Assembly: GCF_016859285.1 (NCBI RefSeq)
Contig: NC_053414.1
Span: 26,514,761-26,578,760, forward strand
DNA from: Xiphias gladius
Taxonomy: Eukaryota > Chordata > Actinopteri > Istiophoriformes > Xiphiidae
Direction: 5' to 3'
Length of the DNA stretch: 64,000 nucleotides
Shown here one piece after another: positions 18,090-63,240 of the stretch. The notes below the pieces were generated by a model that was not told the DNA's origin, searched no databases, and saw nothing but the letters and a program-made list of their open reading frames with translations. A program made the position numbers and the translations under genes. The stretch's first letter is position 1; each line of letters opens with the position of its first letter.

Positions 18090-18660
18090 CTGTATTGTTC
18101 GAGCCGGGGTTCACTTAGTGCCACGAAGAGCGGGCTTTGGAAGCACCACTGGGAGAGCAGGGGCCACGAAGAGCGGACTGGCAGCTGAACGTTAGTCCGA
18201 GCGGTGACGTGGAGCTTTTCCACTCAGGGAGCTCGAGCCGCACACGCCCCCCCCCCCCCCTCCCTTTCGGGCTTCTCCTCCGATCAACATGGGAGTTTCC
18301 CGGGGAACAGTTCCGGGCTTCTCTGTGGACCGTATCTGGAAGCAGTGTACCCTGAGCATCCCGTGCGCCCCGCGCGCCCTGGCAGCGCAGCCTCCACTTT
18401 GAGCCCGACGCGCTGGAAGTTGTCTGCGCTTCATCAGAGGAGAGCAAACTTACCGCAGGTGAGCGCTGGTGGGCTCATCCGCAGAGGAAGAAGTTAAGTT
18501 TTTTTGTTGGACGACAGCAGCCACCCTGGACTCATTTGGATTTCTGGATTTGGTTGGAGGAGAGCGGCTTTAATGTCACCGCGGCTGCACCGTGGGCAGC
18601 CCAGCTCTTCTAGTAGTACGCAATAAGATGAACGACCAAAACGATGTCTTTGGTAAATAA
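18090..18660 (+). promoter_or_regulatory. chrnb5: GC-rich 5' region of chrnb5 (probable promoter/5' UTR)
   Basis: A clear rise in G+C and CpG against an AT-rich background, 260 to 830 bases upstream of the chrnb5 start codon, with a C homopolymer at 18247-18260. No TATA box stands out. A short upstream reading frame lies at its 3' end. Confidence 0.5.
18628..18660 (+). promoter_or_regulatory. Upstream ORF in chrnb5 leader
   Basis: ATG at 18628 opens a ten-codon frame (MNDQNDVFGK) closed by TAA at 18658-18660, 263 bases before the chrnb5 ATG. If the transcript includes it, it could lower translation of the receptor subunit. The TTTG/GTAAAT at its end could instead be a splice donor that would remove part of the leader. 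Confidence 0.35.
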
Positions 18661-18922
18661 CCCTTGCCTACAAACAAGCTCTTCATCACATTAGCCACGC
18701 TCTCTTCCTCTGTCCTTTGCGCTGCTCAAGATTCCAGCGACAGACGAACGGCCGGAGCAGGTGTGCGGCATCCAGCGGACAACACAGCTGTGAGAGAGGA
18801 GGGTCACAGAAGCGCGGCGGAACATCGCGAGGCTACTGGATATTTTCTGCTCACACTGGGCACTTCTTTTCTGCGGGACTATCCGAAAAAGTCGCAAGCT
18901 TGTCCAGGGAAGAAGAGAGGAG

Positions 18923-30290
<11,368 letters not shown>

Positions 30291-31271
30291 AAACGGAAAC
30301 AGTTGAACAAGCATCTCTCATAGGAACTTTAACTGAGAACCTACACCAGGTCTGGCTCTGATCTGACTTTGCTCGCTGGACATAACCAGCCTAATCAATG
30401 CAGCCGGCCGCAGTAGTTGTGTTTGCAGCAGTGGACCTCAAACAAAGACATTCATATCGGAACACTTTTTTTTTTTTTTTTTTAACTGCATGGCTTCTTT
30501 TTTTGCTGGACTATGTCTCCATTCAAGCTCCACCATCATCACAGGCCAGACAATCTTGATATACTTTTTAAGCCATTAACTTCTATCGAGATGACATTAA
30601 CATCAAGCAAAGATTAGGCCTGTGCAGAGTTTTTGTCACAACATACAAGTTAAAGAGTATTTCCCCCCGGCGTTAATCTTTCACAGTGTACAGAACAAAC
30701 CACAAACCACAAGACTGGTGAAAGATACTTCTAATTTCTTATCCTGGAAGACCATGAGGCCTGCTCTCCTCTGCAGTACTGTTGATGTGAAAAATGAAAC
30801 TTTAGAGGACATTATACCAAATGATCACGTGGGTAAAGTACAATGGACCATATTTTCTCTTTCTCTACACTTCTCAAACCAAGCTTTATTGTAAAAAAGT
30901 GAGGATATTTTGTCCTATCCACTTTTTCTCTTCATAAAAATATTAATGCACCATCTCTCGCTCTCTCTGTCGTTCTCTTGTTCTGCTTCAGAGCTTTGTG
31001 CCTCATCTCCACCATCCATCAGTGCAGTGTTGTAACCGTTAATGCATTATCTTATTTTGAAGACTGTGTGTTCTTCTCTTGCTTTCCCTCTCTGTCTTTC
31101 TCTCACTTGCACTTATTTTCTCTCGTTTTTGTGCCATCAAATCACAAGGCCTGAAAACGTGTGCTAAAATGAAAAAGGACAAAAAGGACGTAAAGATGGA
31201 AAGAAGTCTTGAAAAGATGGATGAAAATTAAAACAAATTTTCATCCATCAACAGACTGACTCCTTAGTAGC

Positions 31272-31305
<34 letters not shown>

Positions 31306-31530
31306 TTTTTTTCCATCACTATTTGAAAGGAAAAGATGAATTCCGCCTCCATGTATGCCTCTCCGCTCATTTTAGCCCTCACTTTTACAGTTGCCTTAAA
31401 CCGTTGCTGAAGATTAAGTAAGACAAACATGAACTGTAGCAGCAAAAGGCTACATATTAACAATGAATTTTCCACTGACTGTACCCTGATACAATGTGTT
31501 GAATAAAAAGCTGGGAATTTTATGTTTGGC
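30291..31530 (+). other. chrnb5: chrnb5 3' untranslated region (probable)
   Basis: No further exons. Contains a 19-T run near 30465-30483, pyrimidine-rich tracts, a TA/CA microsatellite at 31271-31305, and an AATAAA signal at 31502-31507 that plausibly ends the transcript. Confidence 0.5.
31271..31305. repeat. (TA)n(CA)n microsatellite
   Basis: Short alternating TA then CA tract in the probable 3' UTR of chrnb5. Confidence 0.9.
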
Positions 31531-31602
31531 CATTGCTTTTCCCTCAATCATTTGTTCAGACTGGTTTTCTTTGTCTTTTCTCGGATAGTCGCTTCTCACA
31601 GA

Positions 31603-31893
31603 ACATATTTTGACATGTCACAGTTGGAAAAGCACAGGTGTAAATAATAAAATTAACGATTGAATGCCATTTATACGCTTCGGCTTCTGGGTCCCGTTGT
31701 TGTCAGTGTTGACTGGGACAGTTGAATAGAACGGAGGTATCATTAAAAATCAGGCCTACGCCGTTAATTCGGGGGGCGGCGTGTCCGATCATTTCCGTTC
31801 CCATTGCCGTGTGGAGGTTAGTTTCCTTTGTTAATTCTATTTGTGGCACTTTTTGTATGAACAACTGAGTGCAACACTATGACTGGCTGAAAA
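31603..31893. repeat. Dispersed repeat (copy 1 of a pair)
   Basis: TTTTGACATGTCACAGT, GGAAAAGC, GTAAAT, a GAAT-CCATTT block, CTGGGACA-TTGAAT and TATGACTG recur in the same order at 48380-48712. Copies differ by substitutions and small gaps; the family is not identified. Confidence 0.7.
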
Positions 31894-32750
31894 TGTACGC
31901 TCTCATCTGCATATTTAAATTATATTGGGTCTTCTGTTTAGGCCATTCAGATCAGCTATAAACACTTTTGCCTTCTGACGTGGTCGGACAACACATTGTA
32001 TGAAGTAGTTCTTTTCTCAGATGACCCAGTCCAAATTCACAAACCTGAACCCCCCCCCCCATACGTTTTCCCAAAGGGATGTACCACCACAAGCTGTGAA
32101 AATGTATTTGAACGTCATTTTACAAACTCTCTCCCATTCCTGAGGGTGAGTTTGTATAGGATGTGATTCAGCCGTCTGTCCAGACTTACTCAGCGGGAGT
32201 ACTGCGCTTGATGGTTAATACAGTTGAATCACTCTCACACTAAGAGAGAGGAGGGAGAAACTGTTAGTGGAAGAGAAAATAGTTTTGTTGCTTTCGGGGA
32301 TGGAATAGCTGACATTCTGCAAACACTAAGCTGAGTCCTGACAGTGTGGGATCAAAGAAGGTGTTCAGTATGTGGAACGGGGGCAGACAGAGTCAGTTGA
32401 AAGTGGTATAAGTATTTTTATACTTTTCAAAGTAATGACACTAATGTGTCACTGGTGACATGACGTTTAATGTGGATGACCTCAAATACATTTTGAACTT
32501 GATTTTTTCATGTTTTGATCAAACAGCTCAGAAGACGACATTCAGGCAGTCGTGTGTGTTTTGCGTGTGCGAGTGGTCTTGTGAATGTGTGTATGTGTAA
32601 GGGCTGCTCTGCCTGAGAAATACATATCCAGATAACAAGCCTTTGTCATGTGTAAAATTTGATTACTGTTCATCAGTGGCATTGCTGAGATAAAATTAAC
32701 TACAGTGACAATTTATGGAGACAATTTCTTTTTATGAGTGTACACACACT

Positions 32751-32796
<46 letters not shown>

Positions 32797-34880
32797 CGCA
32801 CATACACAGTTACGTTTACTTGAGCTAAAACCCTATTTAAGCCTTAGCTCTGGTCAGTGGATCTATGTGAAGTGGAAAAAGGTTGAATCCATATGCACGG
32901 TCCCATCTTGTTAATGAGCATTCTGGTTGTTGTGTGTCCATGTGTGTGTATGAAACAGCCTCCTTCCTCAGAGGAAGTGTGTTCAACAGCACTAATGCAC
33001 TTGTGTTCCACTGAGGGGTGAGCGTGTGTGTCTGTGTGTGTTTTTGTGAGTGCATGTGCCCCAATTTGTGAACTCCATCTGCCAACAAAAAGGTAAAATC
33101 AGGTGAAAAAAGCATCACCTTCTAACTGTCAGCAGCCTGGGAAGACAGAGCACACTGTTACTTTTTATGTACTATTGCATGAACGAACACGCACTTATAA
33201 TAGACTGTGATAAGATTTAAGTGGCCCAAATCCTTTATCTCAGCAAAAGTGAAGTACTGATTCCTGAAGTCAGCACATCAGCAAAAACAGATTGGTAGCT
33301 ATCGACAAAACGCATATTTACTGACCCCCCCCCCCCCAAGGTTTGTGTTTCTCCGTGTGCGTATGATATTTACCGCATATTCCATTCTATCAATATGAGG
33401 TTGACTGGAGCATAAAGATGACAGATGTGCTTTTGGTGTGTCTGGGGGAAAGGCAGAAGAGGACAGAGCAGGCAGCTGTCACACTGAAGTATTAGGATGT
33501 GTAATGTAGTATGTTAAACTATGTATTTTACAAGAAAAAACGTGTTAAATCAATTCATATAAGAGGAATCCTGTTGCTTGTTGCTCGACTGTAATTCTTT
33601 GTTGCTGTAATGCTGAGAACGCAAGGTATTTATGATTGCCTTTAAATCTCATTCATAAACAAATCAATGCAAGGCTTGCAAATGCATTCCTTATACGATG
33701 CAAATTACTTATAATGTATTGTATATATTTATTATATATTTGTAAAATACTGTGGAACGATGGGGTACTGTTACCCCAGGATGTACTTCTGCAGTTGCCA
33801 GAGGCTATGTAGAAATATTGCGGAGCAGCTCACTTAATTTGAAAAAAAAATAAATAAATTACGATTTGATCACAACAAACATATCCATATACTGAGTTAA
33901 CTGTAACACCTAGGTGTCGGGACTGAGGGTATAAGAAAACTTAAATGAGCGGAGAAGTCTAAACTGTTCGCTAAATGTAATGGATAAACAGTTCAAATAG
34001 TTACCTAAGGATAAATGGATGAAGGAGTCAGTGAAATGTAATGTAGAAATGGTTGATATAGTTGTAGCAAATGGACAAAATATGTGTGTGTATGAGAAAG
34101 TGATGGCTGAAAGTGATGTGATGGCTATAGGCAAGAAATAAACAATTCAAATTGTAAGAATTGAAATAGTTGTTTAAGAGTAATAAACTGTTGAGATCAA
34201 TAGCTAAATGAAACAGTTCAAGCCTGCTCATGGTGGGAACTGTTGGGTTCTTCTCTATAATATTATAAGGTCTTTAGATTTGCTAAATATGTAATTTTAA
34301 TGCTTGTTAATCATGTATTATTGTGTTTCAATATTTATGTGATTTTATTGTGCGTAGGTGTTAGTAAAACTTAACCACAACAGTAAGATAAGTTGAGTCA
34401 CTGCCTTCACTTCTTTACCTACTGTGACTGAAGCAGCACATTTTTCCAGGTCAGTGCTCTTTAACTGATCCGATTCCATCTCTGCTGGCAGAGCAGGCCT
34501 CAGCTGACCCACAGCAGCGATAATTTAAGTGAACCCAGCTTTTTCAAATCCGCAGTCTGTGTCCAACGCACACATGTACACACTAAGCCTGCTGTCCATT
34601 TGTGAAGGCGCAGTAACTGTGGTGACTGAAGTAACGGCCATAGCTCCCAGTGAGTGTCCAGCACGCTGTCATGAAATTTCTCAAAGTTTTCCCGAAGTCT
34701 GAACATGCAAATAATTAGTTCTGTGAGAACTAAAGCCTCCGGTATAAATCAAATATTACCTGAAGGGGTCTTGGCCAGGAATAAGAAGTCTCATATGGAA
34801 ATTGCTTTGTGAAAAAAAAATCAGGGTGGTGGATGGATACAGACCCAAACTCTGGTCATTCAGACCTCGACCGTATTATT
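31894..34880. other. Intergenic, no gene recognised
   Basis: AT-rich DNA with a C homopolymer at 32050-32060, a CA microsatellite at 32752-32794 and another C run near 33326-33337. Open frames are short and without motifs. Confidence 0.55.
32752..32794. repeat. (CA)n microsatellite
   Basis: About 21 CA units in intergenic DNA between the two receptor genes. Confidence 0.95.
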
Positions 34881-34889
34881 TCCGTTTCC

Positions 34890-35065
34890 TTAAACGAATG
34901 GCTTAAGGAGAAAGCCTTTTAGCGTTCTCGCCAAGAGTACGAGGACAAGTTCGATAGCCTCGATAGTCTGTGTGTTAAATGTGAAGCTATGGCCAGGAGA
35001 GAGTTAGCTCAGCTTAGCGTAAAGACTGGAAGCAGGAGGAGTCAGCTAGCCTCGCTCTGTTCAAA
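34890..35065 (+). repeat. Dispersed fish repeat (copy 2)
   Basis: Contains TTCTCGCCAAGAGTACGAGG, GTCTGTGTGTTAAATGTGAAG and CTTAGCGTAAAGACTGG, ending CTAGCCTCGCTCTGTTC. It is the reverse-orientation partner of 21050-21200. Confidence 0.7.
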
Positions 35066-38000
35066 GGGACACAACCTGCGGTGAAACCACAGCTCGATGT
35101 TCCAAAGCACACGACAACGAGCAGATTTACATTCTTGTGCCCTGCAATGCTTGCCAGGTCTGCCTCACTGTGGAAAGTCTGGCTCCCTGCTTTGCTGAAG
35201 TTTCCTAAGGTTGCTCTCTAAAATAAGCAGGGTCTGCAGGCACCCCAGCAGACGTCCTCTGTGCTGCTCCGTCTACACGCACTGGAGCCTGAGGGCGGAA
35301 ACATTACTGCTGCTTCACACACACCCCACCAAACCTGGACAAGTGCCAAACTCTATCTCTGTGGCCCATTCCTTCGTTTGCTCTCTCTCCTCCCTTTATT
35401 TACTCCATTGCTCTCCTTCCCTTCCTCCATATCCTTCCATTATTCCCTTCTCTCTCCATTTCTGCGCTTAGACCCTCCCTCCCCCCCAACACCCTTTTGT
35501 AAACTGCTTGTGGAGAAATGGGAGCTAAAAATACACCAGTGATAAACCCAATAATCTGTCCTTTTAAACACTACGTGCCCAGATAGCTTAGAACATGGGA
35601 CAGGCTGTGTGCTAGATACCGGTGTTTGAGCGCCAACACCTGTATGTGTTGCGCCATTCAGTGAACTCATTTCACAGCTTCTACTGACTGGAAACTGGGA
35701 CTGAAAAGTATTTTATATTCTTTGGTCCAGAGTGAAAATTAGCTGAGAGAGAAGCAGCCAAGATAAAGTTCTGCCAGTGCAGCAAAAGGCCTCTCCCAGA
35801 TGACCCTGCACTATTATACTTTCTGAGTTTCCACTGTGTCTTTGTAGCTCCTCCAGATATCGCCTGCTAAGCATGATGGCTTAAGTCAGCTTGTCCCACT
35901 GGATAACCCACTTTCAGCAGCACACAATATTTGATTGCTCTGTGCGTCAGCAGGTTTGTGTGTGTGCGTGTGTCCGGCCTATTGGCTGGAGATGACCAAA
36001 AAGGACACCAGCACAGAAACACTGGGCATAGAAATAAATTCAAAATGAAAAACCAACGCCCAGCTTTCCTGTCCTATGAACAAATGTCAGAGCAAACTCG
36101 GGATGTTTACAAGACTTATCTGTTCAGATTTTTCGCCGTCTGCACAGCAGTGAGACACTGTTTTTGGCAGATAAGTTTTAATTTTGGCTTTGGAGTTAAT
36201 TTAGGATACCCAGCTCCATGGAAAAACATCCCCGGTGTTGACAGTACATTTGGGCTCTAATTATACTCCCTTTCCCTCCTGCCGCCGCAGCGATGAATAA
36301 AAGATATCCAGCTCTGCCAACAGTAATGAGTGTGATGCTCTTAGACAGCACTTATGATGTACTAACAGGGGTTTTGATCATGTTTAAGGATCCCTCTTGC
36401 CTGTGGCTCGAGTACGTATGAGTGTCAGATACTCCTTCCCTCGCTATCACAAGCTGTAACAGTCAAAGTGTTGCCTGGTGAGCTGCCACGTTTATTTCAC
36501 ATTTATACCCATCAGTTTACGATCCCTGACTTGCGATCCCTTCACACAGAGACCTGTGGAACTCAGTGATTTGCCTGAGTGTGTGTGTTTGTGAAGACTA
36601 TCATAAGCCACATACGGGGACAGTTGTTGGAATATAGACTAGTGAGCTTGGGGGTTTATGTATAATTTGGGAGCAAAACAACTGGTGTCCCTAATTTAAT
36701 ATATTGCAATTCCACTCAGCACGAGTTTACCCATTTTGGGGCTACATGTACCCGACCGCATTGCATTTTTACTGTCCCAGGGGAAATTAGTTTTGCAAAA
36801 CCAGCACAAAACCACGGAGGCACGAATGCGCGTGTTTCCTTTAGTGTGTGTGTGTTCACTCTTGGCTCCAGTGTAAAATATGATACCTGCTGCTGAAAGC
36901 AAATCATCCTTATGTAGGTCCACCGCACACACATTTGTGAATAAAGCCGCAAAACAGTACACTCGCATCATAGAGCAATAGACCTATAGGTCTGTGTGGG
37001 CAGAGTCAATCAAGTTATTGCTTTCCCTAATCAGACAAATGAACCGATGTGTCTGTGTAGGTGTGTGTATCGGTCTGTACCTCCACCTGTGTTTATCTGT
37101 ATGTGTGTGCATTAAGTTGATAATCCTTCGTTCAAGAACAAGATGGCTTCTGCTGGCACACCATATGCCGTTTTATAAAGACACAACCGGATATGTTGAT
37201 AAATAGCAATATATAAATAGTACTTCAATGCTTTAGATAATTTGAAGTTCAGCGTGTCTTGCTCACGTACACTTCAACAGCAGAGGTGGACTGGAGGAGC
37301 CAGGAATCCACCCACTACCTCTGCAGTTAATGAGTGAACTACAGGCACCCGGTTCCATTTTAGTTGACTGGAAAAGTGAATTTAGGCATCCTTTTTTATT
37401 TACACTAAAACAGGAGGGGAGATCCTGGGAAGAGTGACTTGTTTAAAATCGCTCTTGTCTTACGAAATCTTCTTGGGGGCAAGTATCTTTGTCATTTGTT
37501 TGCTATTACATTGAAGAGAAGTTCTGCTCTATTTCACAGTCGTTCACCTGAAACATTCGCATCTAGGACTGCAACCATGATCTTCTCCTCACCGGTCAGT
37601 TCTAGTGGAGCACTTTGCCGTACGATAATTTAAATGAGGACATTTGAAACAAACTTCTAAGCAATTTTCTCTGAAATATTATTTCCTACACTCTGCTGAC
37701 CTTAACCAGATTTAAGTCCGCAGAATACAGAAAGAAAGACCGCATCTGGACTACAGGCCTGGGGTGCACCAGTTATTCATAAAGCCTTCGCTACGTTTGG
37801 GTGTGAATTCCTTTTTTGTTCAAGCTCTAATCCTTAAGACTTTCAAATGCATGCACTGTTTCCTGTGAATCACTCTAGCTTAGGTAGGCAACCTGAACTT
37901 AGCATGGGAATCTCTACCACTACCACTATCAATAAAAACTACATAGAGACATAATTACTGAATATAAACACATTGAATAGCTATTGCAGAAAAAAAAATG

Positions 38001-40900
38001 ATGCCCATAAAAAGTACATAAAATGGGGTTTGATTTTACGAGAATCTTAAGGATTACAGCTGTAAGCCTTGCAATAAATCCTACCTCTTTGAGAGTTATG
38101 ATATTCGGTTTGCCGAGACTGTGTCAGAAAAGTCTTGATTCAACTCCCTCATCATTTTGGAGGCCTTACGTTGCAATGCAATCTGATAGACAAGTTGCTG
38201 GACTACATCTCTTTTGCATTCGACTGCACTGGACGAACTATAGCAAGGCTTACCCACCGAGGTGGCAGATTAGTGCACAGAGGCCACAGGATCAAGCCGC
38301 TGCTGATGGGGACATAACACAAAAGGATGTGATGATTTTAAACAACAAGAGCCTGCTTTTGTAAGTTTTGATGGCATCACAATCATATGATACATGCATT
38401 AAGCCTGCCCTGCTTTTTGTCTTCAGAGTCAAAGAAAACCTTTTGGGGACACAGCTAGTAGCTCACGTGGCTCTTTGCAGTAAAAGTAGAAGAGTATTGG
38501 GACAGTCAAAACTGTATTCAATTTTCTGCTTATAACATTATTTGATATATCTCACTGTCGTTATGCATTGCATCAGGGTGCAGCCACTTTCAGGATGGAC
38601 TATTGTCTGGTGATTCTGATTGATGTGATTTCCTGGTTGCAGCTGCACCGAACCTCTGAAAATCACTCATTCTGCTCCGTCCATATTGCAACCCTGACCT
38701 CTTTAATCTACCAGACTCTACTGCTATTTCTTCTCTCACCATATAAGGAAGACATGAAATCCACCTCCCTGCCTCCTGGAAGCTTCCAGAAGCCTCTGGT
38801 CACCTCCGCTCCATTAAACGCACCTCAGTGAGACAATCATGCCAGGGAGAATGAAAAAGGGCCATCCAGATTTTATTACTCGGGGGTTGAAAATAAAAGC
38901 ACTTCTCTCGGGGTCAGGGGATGTGGTGCAGATATATGGATGTGAATAATTCAGGATGGTCTAAAAGTTCTAGCGGGGGAGATAGATATTTTTATGCGTT
39001 GTGTTTCACTTAAGGCAGAAAGATGGCACCAGTGTACGTCGTATGAATGGGAGCGGGTGCACGGGGGTAAAGCACGCTCAAGGTGAAAGCACAGGAAGAG
39101 GAACTGAAGGAAGAGAAGGCAGAGAAAAGGGGGGCAGAAAGGGACTGATAAAGAAAGTTGGTGTATTGTTGGGATGAGGACTGAAAGGACAGCAAGTGAA
39201 AATGGAGGGATGATGCTGTGGAGAGAAAAGAAGATGACACTAATGGCTTTTGGACTCGATGCATCCAGCTTTTACAACATATATGAATTAAACATTGCCC
39301 AGGGCAGAGCAGCAGGACAGGCTATGATGCATCACACTAAACAGTCCTGGCAGAAACACTGATTCTCACCTAGTTCCTCCTCTGAACCGCTTCACTAATA
39401 AGGCTGGCGAAGACAAGCGTGTCATGACGCCACACTGAGCTCAGCACGTCAGATGGCAACACCGGCAACAGCAAAAACACATTATCCCCGTTGTGCTTAT
39501 TCTGGTTTTCCTCATCTGTCATTTTTATGCAGCGCTTGTCTGCATGGATTAGACTCGGTAAACCCCTTCCGACGGCTAAAAATGGAAGAGAAGAAGGAAT
39601 GCGCAATGTTTTGATGGCTTTACTTGTGTTGAAATGAGGGGGGTTCTGTTTGTTGTGACAACTCTCAGACATTGTTGTGAAGGTTGATTGTGTTTATCCT
39701 GGGTGAGATGGCCTGAGGGTGAAGGGGAGGTCCTGACATAAAGTGTGTGTGTACAAGCACCAGTGTACACACACCTATGATGCCCTTATTTATAGCCCGG
39801 ATGCCACATCTGGCTCTGAGTTTCACCTGCGGCAGAACACCACCAGTTTAGCTGTTTCATTTAAATAGTGCAACATTTTATACACAGGTCATCACTGTTG
39901 GTTTGGGGACTGTTTCCTCCAGTCTCATCTTGCAGTGTTTTCATTGTCTTGGTAATTGACTTAAAAGACAATATTAAATTAAACTAAATGAAATATGATT
40001 GTATTGGATCTACTGGATGGGTGGCACCATGGCTCTGTGGTTAATTGGTGTTGGTAGGTTTTCAGTGCACTACATCCCCTGACCGCCCGTCAACAGAACC
40101 AAATTGAAACAAATTCTTATACCTCATAAGTTATTTGGCAAATATTATTGTATTATTTGAACATACTCAAACCGCAGTGCATTTTCAAGAACTAGCAGAT
40201 GTCTCCTCAGAACATCTCTTGCCCTGGCTCAATGGGCAAGAGATGGCTGAACAGCTACACCCATTGAGTTTGTTATTCATCACAGACAGAACACAAAAAA
40301 GTGGTAGTAGTAATTCTGTAAACAATGGCGTGCATAATGTGAAGGTGGGTGGTGGTGGAAGGGACTGTCCTGGCAGACAATATCGGTGTAGTTACTTTTA
40401 CTGAGTCTGATGCAAAAAAATGTTTTTTCTTTCTCATATTTCTGCCCATGTCTCGCCTCCAAATACACCTGCACTATGCACTGCAACGAATCTCCATTAA
40501 AATTGGTAAAAGAGTTGAAATATAACTGGCAGCAGAACCGCTCTGCTTAAAGACAGTAGAACCTGCACAACGGATTTCCTTGGCTGGTGGCTTTCTATAG
40601 TAATTTTGTACAGCACAGTTTAATATTATGTGTAATTGGCGAGTGTGGTACTGGTAGGTAGGAGGGGGTGACCTTAAGTGTCATTGCTCATGGCCCCATT
40701 GTCTCATAATCAGCCTCTGTCAGTATGAATAATTAAAAGAACATAAAATAATGAAATCACTCATTAACCTAAACAGAACCTGTTGAACAGCGGGGCTGTG
40801 ATGCCCAAAAGTTCCAAATATACCTCGAAAAGCCAAACTTTCATTTCCAATCAATCGGTATTTTGACTGAAGGTCGCATGTGCATGCGTGGGTCTGTGGG
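35066..40900. other. Intergenic, no gene recognised
   Basis: Non-coding by eye. The longest open frames (35931-36260 and 38023-38364) have no known domain, no splice partners and no good start context. No chrnb3-like gene is present between the two receptor genes. Confidence 0.5.
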
Positions 40901-40909
40901 TTCGAGCAT

Positions 40910-42094
40910 AGAGGCACATTCCGTCTCTCCCTCCCTCCAGGACACGTCCCTCGGCTGCGTCCCGCTCCGTCCCGCCCCCGCTCACTGAGAGCGGTCGTGT
41001 TCGGATCGTCACGGTTCAGCTCGGCTCCGTCCTTGCTTTGGTCTGCGACGTCAAAACCGAGCTGAAATTGAACCCGATCCCCAGGTGAACAGGCACCTGG
41101 GGGGGGGGGGGTGATGCCCGGCTGCGCGTTTCAGTGAGGCGGGGACGAGGTCTCGGAGCAGACAAACTTTCCTCCTCAGCACGGCGCAGCGCTGCAGTGG
41201 CCGGGAAAGGGGACAGCAGGCGACGCGGTCCGCCTCTAAGTGTCGGATCTAGCTCCGCAAACAAGCTAAAACAACGCCGAGATATTAGTCGGACTCATCA
41301 GGATACAATAACACATGCTTTAGAACGATATATGTCGGCGCTTAGTTACCCCCGGTGCGACAAGACGTGGTGTGAAATGTGAGCAGTGAGTGTGATCTCC
41401 CTCCACGTGAAGCAGATCCCTTCAGCACCGGGGACAGCGCCCGTGACGTCTCACTGAAGCGCCGTCCCCGGTGCTGAAACCCGCGGCGTCGCCGCCTCGA
41501 CAACCCCCCCCCCCCCGGGACAACGCGTCCCTCAGCCCAATCTTCACCATCACTGTAGCGCCAGCGTTTCCCAAAGCCAGCGGAACATCTGGCAGCCGAG
41601 CCACAGCTGACACGATATGATATAGCCAGGGATGACCGGAATTATTTATACTGAGGCCAATTTACACGATCCAGACTGTGAGGGCAACACTTGCCTGGAG
41701 TTATTACACACCAGTGTCAGACATCTCTCCTGACTTTACACTCAAACTCTTTATTATTTCATATGCTCTCTGTTCTGTTCCTGCCACGGAATCAAATCAT
41801 TACCGCCAAGTGTTAGGGCGGCTTTTCCCCCTTCCCCGTGCGTGAGGTCCGTATGGATGCGCCAGAGGGGAGCTCTGCGCTCAGGGGGGGGGAGGAGGAG
41901 GAGGGACGAGCGGCGTCAAGTTCGGGATCAGATCAGGCAGGAGCGCGCCGACAGAGCGAGACAGGCGGCACCAGGGGAGAGACGCGCGTTTTCGTGCCAT
42001 TTGACATTATTCCTCTCATCGACTAATAGACAGAGTTTCTTCAGGGGAAAAAAAAAAAAAGTGACGAGGATCCCCGAACCACGCGGGGGGAGAC
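40910..42094 (+). promoter_or_regulatory. chrna6: CpG-rich upstream and 5' UTR region of chrna6
   Basis: Two G+C/CpG-rich blocks (about 40910-41620 and 41820-42094) stand out in AT-rich DNA immediately before the chrna6 ATG. The first holds a strong inverted repeat with TGACGTC in its loop. The second probably contains the transcription start and leader. The poly-A stretch at 42048-42060 is in the leader. Confidence 0.5.
41421..41478. repeat. GC-rich inverted repeat (20-bp arms, 18-base loop)
   Basis: The left arm TTCAGCACCGGGGACAGCGC (41421-41440) pairs with the right arm at 41459-41478 except at one position. The 18-base loop carries TGACGTC, a CRE-like word. It lies in the CpG-rich block about 620 bases before the chrna6 start. 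Confidence 0.9.
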
Positions 42095-62945
<20,851 letters not shown>

Positions 62946-63240
62946 CTGCTGACCAATCAGGGTTTGCTGCCACCCTGTGTCAACCAATCCTGAACAAGTG
63001 ACTAACTCTCAGTTCTCAGTTGACGAATCAGAAACGAGTTTTGAGTCCTAAAGCACTATCTGGTGTGCTGGTTTTGCTTCTTGCCTTTCGCAGACGTAAG
63101 CAGTGAAGTTGAAGTAAAACGTTTTTTGTAAGGTTTGCAGGCTGGTTGGTAAACTATGTAACATGAACAGAAGTTGTAAGCCGTCATTTTATGCCTTTTA
63201 AGGCTGCTTGTTTTACTGGTAAAAAATAAAATCATTGCCA
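62946..63240 (+). other. chrna6: chrna6 3' untranslated region (probable)
   Basis: Short non-coding stretch after the TAA stop (62943-62945), with an AATAAA signal at 63225-63230. Confidence 0.55.

Noticed and set aside
18115-18497. Several 70-110 codon frames on both strands
   Set aside because: Expected in GC-rich promoter DNA where stops are rare; no motif.
38023-38364. 113-codon frame that might be a gene
   Set aside because: No recognisable domain, no splice signals or promoter, in AT-rich intergenic DNA; two overlapping frames are equally open.
41016-41613. Frames in the CpG-rich region before chrna6
   Set aside because: Same reason: high GC gives long chance frames on both strands.
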